Assembly (NCBI RefSeq): GCF_022430545.2
Contig: NZ_CP092488.2
Coordinates: 1,736,001-1,800,000, forward strand
Length of the DNA: 64,000 nt
From: Mycobacterium paraterrae
GTDB lineage: Bacteria > Actinomycetota > Actinomycetes > Mycobacteriales > Mycobacteriaceae
Direction: 5' to 3'
Shown in pieces: positions 58,425 to 64,000 of the stretch (within the stretch, counting starts at the first letter, position 1; each line of letters opens with the position of its first letter). A program made the translations under genes and the position numbers. The notes below the pieces were generated by a model. That model saw nothing but the letters and a program-made list of their open reading frames with translations. It was not told the origin of the DNA and did no database searches.

Positions 58425-58816
58425 GGCAGATTTCCCTTATCCGGCAACGGCCTACGCGCGTAAGGGCGCCCATCAGTTCTGCACAGCCGCGATGGTCATC
58501 GCCACCTAATGGCCGCTAATCAGATTGACGAACCAGGGCCAAGTTGGTGCCCGCGCAGTGGTGCCCGCCGCGGGATCATCGGCGTGAACGACGATCATGC
58601 GGCGGAATCGGCAAGCAGACAGGGCGGCCAAGCACCGATCGCGGGCGATGAGAGTTTCGCCGGCTGACCAAGTGCGGCGCACAGCGAACTCGTACTGGAG
58701 TGAATTTGCCGGGTCGCAGGATGATTCACGATGCGGCCGGCGTTGTTGACCGATGCATGTCAACAACCGGCGGATCTCTGACCGACTCGCCGCAGCAAAG
58801 AAGGAATTGCGATGCG
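58425..58816. other. Intergenic stretch before the anti-sigma gene
   Basis: 392 bp. A minus-strand frame (stop at 58506) reads WSAGETLIARDRCLAALS and continues without a recognisable domain or start site, so I leave it uncalled. AAGGAA near 58800 is the likely ribosome site for the following gene. Confidence 0.4.
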
Positions 58817-59077
58817 ATGACGATCGAAGGGCGTTCGACTGCAGAAGAGACTGACATTGGCGAACCGAGTTGTGCGGTGTTGCTAGCAGGACTTTGGCGA
58901 CTGGTCGATGGCGAGTTCGACACGGCGACATGCACACGGCCACATCACCATCTGGTCCGATGCTCGGAATGCCGCGCTCAACGTAGCCTGGCAGTGCGCT
59001 TTAAAGCGTTGATCGCCAGTCGATGTCGCCCAGAGCCGCGACCGCCGAACCTGCCGCCGCTCAGTTTGCCGCGATAG
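58817..59077 (+). CDS. Orphan RsrA/RshA-like zinc anti-sigma factor
   Basis: The 86-residue protein matches the mycothiol-system anti-sigma-R family. Cys19 precedes AVLLAGLWRLVDGEFDT, H45-x3-C49-x2-C52 lies in HLVRCSECR, and VRFKALIASRCRPEPRPPNLPPLSL mirrors the KALIxTKCRGxxAPEGLRERL tail of RshA. All four zinc ligands are kept. In SigH/SigR systems oxidation of these cysteines frees the sigma factor. Unlike RshA, no sigma factor gene is adjacent. It may act on SigH or an unlinked ECF factor. The start is the in-frame ATG nearest to the conserved domain. Confidence 0.75.
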   Translation: MTIEGRSTAEETDIGEPSCAVLLAGLWRLVDGEFDTATCTRPHHHLVRCSECRAQRSLAVRFKALIASRCRPEPRPPNLPPLSLPR

Positions 59078-59337
59078 ACCATGATCGGATCGGTGATGCC
59101 TGATTCTCAACGGTATTCGGCTCCATCGACAGCTCGGCGCGTCCAGCCAGACGTTTCGCGTAATGCGATCGAAAGCGTCGTCCTGGGCGACATGGGTGAG
59201 GAACCGACCGGCTTGATTTTTTGGTAGCGCCTGCGGCTGTTGGCTTCTTAGCATGCGAGAGGCGTGCTTGCGGTGCGCCGTCGGGTAAGTTCTCGCGGTC
59301 GGTTTGACGCCACTGCGGGTTGTCTGGTGGAGGATGG

Positions 59338-59787
59338 ATGGTTCGTCGTGTCGTAGCGGTGATCTCGTTAATCGTCAGTATTGCAGCGGTATTCGCTGTT
59401 CCGGCCTGGGGCGATTCGACTGAGGACTTCCCGATTCCGCGTCGGATGATCGTGACGTCGTGTGACGCCGAGCAGTATCTGGCTGGCGCCCGTGATACAA
59501 GCCCGGTGTATTTTGATCGTTACATGGTTGATAAGAGCCACCGTCCTGTCGATGTACAGCAGGCCGCGATCGACCGGATCCACTGGTTTTTCTCTCTCGA
59601 TCCCGCGGGTAGGCGCCAGTATTCCGAGGACACCGCCACCAACATCTATTACGAGCAGGTGGCGACACGATGGGGCAATTGGGCCAAGATCTTTTTCAAC
59701 AACAAAGGCGTCGTCGCGAAGGCCACCGAGGTGTGCATGAACTACCCGCGCGGGGACATGTCGGTGTGGAATTGGCTAAGTCAGTAG
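59338..59787 (+). CDS. DUF5078 secreted protein
   Basis: The 149-residue exported protein has a signal peptide (VVAVISLIVSIAAVFAVPAWG, cleavage near residue 25). Mature DUF5078-type sequence follows: RRMIVTSCDAEQYLAGARDTSPVYFDRYM, IDRIHWFFSLDPAGRRQYSEDTATNIYYEQ and VCMNYPRGDMSVWNWL. Two cysteines could form a disulfide. ATG 59338 is preferred for GGAGG 5 nt upstream. Function unknown; a mycobacterial family. It ends 7 bp before the thioesterase gene, so probably co-transcribed. Confidence 0.85.
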   Translation: MVRRVVAVISLIVSIAAVFAVPAWGDSTEDFPIPRRMIVTSCDAEQYLAGARDTSPVYFDRYMVDKSHRPVDVQQAAIDRIHWFFSLDPAGRRQYSEDTATNIYYEQVATRWGNWAKIFFNNKGVVAKATEVCMNYPRGDMSVWNWLSQ

Positions 59788-59794
59788 TTCACCA

Positions 59795-60220
59795 ATGAGC
59801 GAAAAGATCGAACTCCCCTTGCCCGGCCTGCCCGGCCTCCTGCAGATGCAAATGCGCCGCGCCGGGTCTGATGCGTCGGTTGAGATCCAGGGCTCGATGG
59901 TGGTGCGTGACGAACACTTAGCGCCGTCGGGGTATCTGCACGGGGGAACGGTTGTCGCCCTTGCGGACACAGCGTGCGGTTACGGTTGCCTTGGTTCGCT
60001 TCCCGTTGGTAGGACTGGTTTCGTCACGATCGAACTCAAGGCAAATTTCTTGGGTACCGCGCGGGTCGGGGACACTGTGGAAGTCCACGCCTCCGCCGTG
60101 CATCGTGGCGGGAGCACACAGATCTGGGACGCGAATGTCTCCCGTCGGCGGCCCGGGCGAGACATGGCGGCCGCCATCGCAATTTTTCGGTGCACCCAGT
60201 TGCTCCTGGAGCCTCGTTAA
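59795..60220 (+). CDS. PaaI-type hotdog thioesterase
   Basis: The 141-residue hotdog-fold protein has core SGYLHGGTVVALADTACGYGCL (HGG-x-x-x-x-x-x-D motif of the PaaI/4HBT family). FVTIELKANFLGTARVGDTVEV and GGSTQIWDANV follow. These enzymes hydrolyse aryl- or acyl-CoA thioesters, often in aromatic acid breakdown, which fits the UbiX/UbiD genes nearby. No strong ribosome site; the ATG lies 7 bp after the DUF5078 stop, consistent with coupling. Confidence 0.88.
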   Translation: MSEKIELPLPGLPGLLQMQMRRAGSDASVEIQGSMVVRDEHLAPSGYLHGGTVVALADTACGYGCLGSLPVGRTGFVTIELKANFLGTARVGDTVEVHASAVHRGGSTQIWDANVSRRRPGRDMAAAIAIFRCTQLLLEPR

Positions 60221-60496
60221 GGTAGCGCAACTCGGAATCCGGGTGGGTAAGTCGATTTCGATATCGTGGTTAAGCGCCCTCACAGCGTGGTGCGGTCTGG
60301 ATGACGCCGCAAGGGCGGCCGAGGATGGCTCGGTATCGCATTTCACGGTGCACCGACGGGTTTGGGGCGGGGGCTTGATCTGGAAACACAAGACTGGCCC
60401 GCGCCGCGTGCGTGTTGATCGGCTTCATGCGGAGGGCGTAGCGGCGTCGGCGACCTGGCGGACCGTGACGTCGCGGCTTGGGCGAGGTGTAGGAGC

Positions 60497-61378
60497 TCAA
60501 GGTAGTGCCGCGCGGTTGAAGTGCCAGGTGTGCGGCGGGCGCCTTACCAGGGGGTGAGGCGGTGTGGGCGGCTGGAACGCGGCGACGTCGCCAGTGGCGA
60601 TGACGACGACGCGCCCCGTGTCGTTGTGATAAACCCGCACCTCAGCGTGAGGGTCGGCGGCGTCTAGGTGGTCGAGCAGTTCGGTCTGTGTCCACTGGCG
60701 AAGTTCATCAATGGCGTTGTCTGCGACGGCTTCCCACATCATCGTGTCCGGTGAGTGAGAGCCGTCGTGGTCGGCAGGCGCAGAGGTAGAGCGGTGCTTA
60801 TTGCTACGGGGGTCGTGCGGTAGTCCGGTCCAGCGTTTGTCGTAAATGACGTTCAACCCGAGTTGGTCGATGGCGCGCACCGTGATGTGGTGGATCATGT
60901 CGTCCAAGCTGTCGGGGTGATGATAGAACGCGGGCATCGGTGGGCAGATGGAAACGCCGAGCCGGGCAAGTTCGAGCATGTTGTCCAGATGGATTGCGTT
61001 GAGCGGTGTTTCGCGTGGCAGCAGTACCAGGTTGCGGCGTTCCTTGAGGATCACGTCGGCGGCGCGAGTGATGAGGTTGTCGGCCAGACCATGTCGTATC
61101 GCCGCGAGGGTACGCATTGAGCAGGGAGCGACGATCATTGCCTCGACGCGAAACGATCCTGACGACACCGCGGCACCCTGGTCGCCCTCGCTATAGGTCA
61201 CGTCGGCCAGTGACTGTACATACTTGGCGCTGTAGCCGGTTTCGGCGTTGATATTCATCCGTGCCCACCGCGACATGATCAAATGTGTTTCAACGTCGGG
61301 GATTTCTCCGAGCCTTTCGAGCAGCCGTATCCCGAAGATCGCTCCGGTAGCACCGGTGATCGCGACTATTACGCGCAC
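60497..61378 (-). CDS. UbiX-type flavin prenyltransferase with C-terminal extension
   Basis: The 293-residue protein makes prenylated FMN, the cofactor of UbiD decarboxylases. The first ~195 residues are UbiX-like: VAITGATGAIFGIRLLERL, MIVAPCSMRTLAAIRHGLADNLITRAADVILKERRNLVLLPRETPLNAIHLDNML. UbiX is normally about 190-210 residues, so ~95 extra residues (SAPADHDGSHSPDTMMWEAV ... HNDTGRVVVIATGDVAAF) form a second module of unknown role. GTG start with GTGAGG upstream. It follows the UbiD-like gene on the same strand after 154 bp. Confidence 0.9.
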   Translation of the reverse strand: MRVIVAITGATGAIFGIRLLERLGEIPDVETHLIMSRWARMNINAETGYSAKYVQSLADVTYSEGDQGAAVSSGSFRVEAMIVAPCSMRTLAAIRHGLADNLITRAADVILKERRNLVLLPRETPLNAIHLDNMLELARLGVSICPPMPAFYHHPDSLDDMIHHITVRAIDQLGLNVIYDKRWTGLPHDPRSNKHRSTSAPADHDGSHSPDTMMWEAVADNAIDELRQWTQTELLDHLDAADPHAEVRVYHNDTGRVVVIATGDVAAFQPPTPPHPLVRRPPHTWHFNRAALP

Positions 61379-61466
61379 GACAACCTCACGGTTTCATCGA
61401 GCGGGAGGATATGGCGGCGCGGAGCTATGGCCGTGTAGTCATGCTGTGTCGCAGTATTGCGGTGTA

Positions 61467-61494
61467 GGGCCGGGCTCGGTGACGGGCCCGGCCC
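61467..61494. terminator. GC-rich hairpin between the UbiD-like and UbiX-like genes
   Basis: GGGCCGGGC (61467-61475) pairs perfectly with GCCCGGCCC (61486-61494) around a 10-nt loop. There is no T-run on either strand, so it may attenuate or process the mRNA rather than end it. Confidence 0.45.
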
Positions 61495-61532
61495 GGCCGG
61501 GGCTTGTGAGGCTTGAGGGTGCCCGGTGCGCG

Positions 61533-63083
61533 TCACGATGGGGCGGGGTATCCGTAGGTGGTCCACTTGCCGAGGACCTTGTGGCGCAGTTCAGCGGGAA
61601 AGTTATGCCAGAAGTCAGCTTTGACAGGCCGGTCCTGTTCGGTCCATTCGTCACGGTGTAATCCGACCAGGATGGCCTTGGCGGCGCTCATAGATCGTTT
61701 TTCGGTGCTCGTGAGGTACACGATGAGCGGTACGGCGACCTGATCGTGGATGAAGATGGTGTCGTCGACTGGATGGACGCGGGTGGATAGCGCCCACAAA
61801 ACGTCGCCATCGTCGGTAGGGTCAACGTCGTCTTCGACCACGAGGATCCGAGGCGCGACCATTCCGGGCTTGGTTCCCATCACGTGAAGGCCGAGCTTGT
61901 GGGCGAATTCGTGACGCGAGGTGATTCCCGATAGTTCGCGCCAGTTGATTGGCACGGTGATCACCAGGAGGTGGTTGGCGCCTTGGAATGGCAGATACAC
62001 ACCGGTGACGGGAAAGTCGTGCTTGCGCAAGTCGGCCAACATGACTGCGGAATTGCTGATGCCCCAGACGGTGTGGTCTTCCTCAGCGGGGTAGCCCGCG
62101 GCGACGACGGGCAGAATCGCGTTGTCGCGATGGCTGATTGCGGTGACGTGGTAGACCGGTTTGGCGGAGCGGCCCGCCGGGAGGAGGTAACCGGGGTACT
62201 CCGACATCGGACCTTCTAGGGCGGTCTCTTCGATGCTTACCCAGCCCTCGATGACGATCTCTGAGGAGGCGGGCACGTGCAGGTCGTTGGTGTGGGCCTT
62301 GACGACGTCGATCGGCTTTTTGAGGTAGGCACCTATTGCGCCGGCCTCGGAGATATGGTCAGGAAGTGGCGCGCCGGCGAAATACGGTACGACCGGCTCT
62401 TGGCCCAGTGATAAGGCGAACGGCATATTTTCGCCGCGCTCTTTCCAGACTCCGAAGATCTGCCCGAGATGTTGCATGGGTTGGAACAGCCCAACCATGG
62501 TGTTTTTGTCGCGCAACGCGATTCGGGAGATCGACCAGTTGGTCCATTCTCCGTCGGGATGTGGGGCGACGATGGTGCCGAAGGTGTTGATGAAGCGGTC
62601 ACCGTCGCCGCAGTGGATTAGTGGGGTGGGCAGCGCGAACAGATCGATGTCGTCACCGGTCACGATGTTGGCTTGGAATGGGGCGTTGTCGACTATGCGC
62701 GGTGCGATGGGTGGGGCGTCGACCACGCGGGAAAGAGCTTCGACGATGTCAGTGCCGGTCGCGGTCACGGGCAGACCTAGCGCAATAGCGGCGCGGATAA
62801 GGGCGCGTCCGGGCAGTGCGCTGACCCCGCCGGGGGCGCCGAGTACCCGAAATCCTGGTTGAGAGTCGTTGATGCGGTTGAACAGTGGCGCTGGAGCCCC
62901 GGTTTCGAGGACGTGGCGGATGATTGCGCCGATCTCAAGGTTCCAGTCGACAGGTTCGTCGATTTCGACCAGGTCGCCGTGCTCGCGCAGTGCGGTGATG
63001 AACTCACGCAGGTCTTTGAGGTGCTGAGGTGTGAAGCCCGGATCGGTATACCGGCTCGGGGCTGGTGAACCCACGTGTGTCAC
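61533..63083 (-). CDS. UbiD-family decarboxylase
   Basis: The 516-residue UbiD-type prFMN-dependent (de)carboxylase probably acts on a hydroxyaryl or unsaturated acid. Family features include WTNWSISRIALRDKNTMVGLFQPMQHLGQIF (prFMN/metal region), the catalytic acid block ETALEGPMSEYPGYL with two Glu, and VEDDVDPTDDGDVLWALSTRVHP near the C-terminus. Mycobacteria make menaquinone, so a ubiquinone role is unlikely. GTG start with AAGGAAGGA upstream. It is transcribed ahead of the prenyltransferase and divergent from a quinone oxidoreductase. Confidence 0.93.
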   Translation of the reverse strand: MTHVGSPAPSRYTDPGFTPQHLKDLREFITALREHGDLVEIDEPVDWNLEIGAIIRHVLETGAPAPLFNRINDSQPGFRVLGAPGGVSALPGRALIRAAIALGLPVTATGTDIVEALSRVVDAPPIAPRIVDNAPFQANIVTGDDIDLFALPTPLIHCGDGDRFINTFGTIVAPHPDGEWTNWSISRIALRDKNTMVGLFQPMQHLGQIFGVWKERGENMPFALSLGQEPVVPYFAGAPLPDHISEAGAIGAYLKKPIDVVKAHTNDLHVPASSEIVIEGWVSIEETALEGPMSEYPGYLLPAGRSAKPVYHVTAISHRDNAILPVVAAGYPAEEDHTVWGISNSAVMLADLRKHDFPVTGVYLPFQGANHLLVITVPINWRELSGITSRHEFAHKLGLHVMGTKPGMVAPRILVVEDDVDPTDDGDVLWALSTRVHPVDDTIFIHDQVAVPLIVYLTSTEKRSMSAAKAILVGLHRDEWTEQDRPVKADFWHNFPAELRHKVLGKWTTYGYPAPS

Positions 63084-63417
63084 AGATCCTTCCTTTCTCT
63101 GTAGTTGATCATCGGCGCGCGGCGAGCAATGAAGGGTTCAGTTCGTCGCGAGTGCACGGGTACATCGCGAAATCGCGAGTGCTGAAGATCTCGAGTGTTC
63201 ATAACAGGGCTTGTTTCCGCGGACGGCATATCCAGCGAATGCTATTCGGGGTGAATCGGTGGCGCTGTCAAGATTTTCGGCATGCGCTGCGAAAGATGGG
63301 CGATGAAGATTGTGATAGCGCAGCGTGGGGGGGCTGGGTAGTGATGCAGGGTGTGCCGCGCGCATCAAACCGATGAGTGACGGCGTGCACAGAATCGATG
63401 TGAGGGAGGACGCGGTT
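63084..63417. promoter_or_regulatory. Divergent promoter region with TCGCGA repeats
   Basis: 334 bp between the UbiD-like gene and the quinone oxidoreductase. TCGCGAGTGC occurs twice (63146-63155 and 63173-63182), with a further TCGCGA at 63165-63170, making TCGCGA-AA-TCGCGA. Such spaced palindromic cores suggest a regulator site controlling both directions. No regulator gene is visible in the window. Confidence 0.45.
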
Positions 63418-64000
63418 GTGAAAGCGTGGTTGTGGGACGGGGGAGCGGGACTGGACCACTTGCATGTGCAGCAGACGGCCGATCCTGTTCCCCAACCCGG
63501 CGAGGTTGTGCTCGAAGTGCACTACGCAGCGCTCAATCCCGCCGATCGGATGCTCGCCGAACGTCGTTACCCCTATCCGGTCGATCCGCCGCTGCCGCAC
63601 GTGCTGGGCCGCGATGGCGTTGGCACCGTCATTGCCGTCGGTGACGGCGTGACTGATGTGTCGGTGGGCGAGCGGCGCGTCATTCTGCGTGGCGACACCG
63701 GCGTCAATCGGTGGGGCACGTTCGCCGAACAGGTGGCGCTGTCAGCGAGCACCCTTGTCGAGATTCCCGAGGGCTGGACTGAAGAACAAGCGGCGGGAGC
63801 GACGTTGGTGTATCTGTCGGCTTATCACGCCCTGACCATGTGGGAGCCGCTCAAGGAGCACTCGGTCGTGCTGGTCACTGGTGCCTCTGGCGGGGTGGGC
63901 TTGGCCGCCGTGCAGTTAGCCGTCGCGATGGGCCATACGGTGGTGGCGCTGACCCGCAGCGAGGACAAACAGCGCCGACTCCGCGAGGTGGGCGCTGCTT
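63418..64000 (+). CDS. Zinc-independent quinone oxidoreductase-like MDR protein, 3'-truncated
   Basis: Only the first ~194 residues lie in the window. The N-terminal GroES-like domain reads HYAALNPADRMLAERRYPYP and LGRDGVGTVIAVGDGV. The nucleotide-binding domain follows with VLVTGASGGVGLAAVQLA (near residue 156), typical of NADPH:quinone oxidoreductases. The zinc-binding cysteines of alcohol dehydrogenases are absent. GTG 63418 follows GGGAGG; ATG 63373 in the same frame is an alternative. It is divergent from the UbiD-like gene and likely handles a quinone or enone in the same pathway. Confidence 0.85.
   Translation, partial: MKAWLWDGGAGLDHLHVQQTADPVPQPGEVVLEVHYAALNPADRMLAERRYPYPVDPPLPHVLGRDGVGTVIAVGDGVTDVSVGERRVILRGDTGVNRWGTFAEQVALSASTLVEIPEGWTEEQAAGATLVYLSAYHALTMWEPLKEHSVVLVTGASGGVGLAAVQLAVAMGHTVVALTRSEDKQRRLREVGAA

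Noticed and set aside
58506..58943. 145-codon minus-strand frame overlapping the anti-sigma gene
   Set aside because: No domain and no start signal; the plus-strand gene has a clear zinc-motif family match.
1..64000. tRNA genes, CRISPR arrays, complete insertion sequences, riboswitches
   Set aside because: I looked for T-loop motifs, regularly spaced repeats with unique spacers, and transposase signatures, and found none that held up. The only regular repeat is the 53-bp array, which has no spacers.

Overview
This window comes from a high-GC mycobacterium (genus Mycobacterium sensu lato, species not determined). The support is the gene set and order: sigM-rsmA-trxB-trxC-cwlM, murJ with a pseudokinase tail, mutT4-pcnA, the mycobactin acylation genes mbtL-M-N-K, ino1-padR, ponA1, rpsF-ssb-rpsR-rplI and an intein-bearing dnaB. 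Many genes start with GTG and several look leaderless, as is common in mycobacteria. No tRNA, rRNA, CRISPR array or intact insertion sequence was found.

Layout. 1-13,663: the cell-wall and redox block that flanks oriC in M. tuberculosis (equivalents of Rv3916c back to Rv3906c). 13,703-17,317: the mbt-2 siderophore cluster. 17,576-18,753: an SDR gene, then a four-copy 53-bp tandem repeat. 18,740-26,894: Rv0036c-, Rv0037c-, Rv0038-, Rv0039c-, mtc28- and leuS-like genes with an added BASS-type transporter. In M. tuberculosis the first and third blocks lie on opposite sides of oriC, so their joining here through mbt-2 implies a rearrangement. 27,035-29,592: a putative lipoprotein, an SDR and a MarR regulator with a candidate operator. 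29,656-38,111: eight tightly packed minus-strand genes, most with overlapping stop and start codons. They encode two F420-type oxidoreductases, a sulfotransferase, a TIM-barrel isomerase, a DUF1214 protein, an alpha/beta hydrolase and a two-gene ABC importer whose binding protein is fused to the permease. 38,340-47,000: ino1/padR, ssuD, ponA1 and a GT87-like membrane protein. 47,149-52,078: rpsF-ssb-rpsR-rplI, a structured 550-bp region, and dnaB split by a class 3-type intein.

52,079-64,000 is looser accessory DNA with long gaps and decayed regulator genes. It carries an azoreductase, a CGNR-like protein, a Ddn-type nitroreductase, SDRs, two DUF1330 genes with TTG starts, an orphan RsrA/RshA-like zinc anti-sigma factor, a DUF5078 secreted protein, a thioesterase, a UbiX-type flavin prenyltransferase with an unusual C-terminal extension, a UbiD-type decarboxylase, and a quinone oxidoreductase that runs off the window. 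The theme is handling of quinones, electrophiles and aromatic acids, possibly under thiol-redox control; that link is inference.

Positions and motifs were read from the sequence. Family assignments and M. tuberculosis comparisons come from recall, with no database search.
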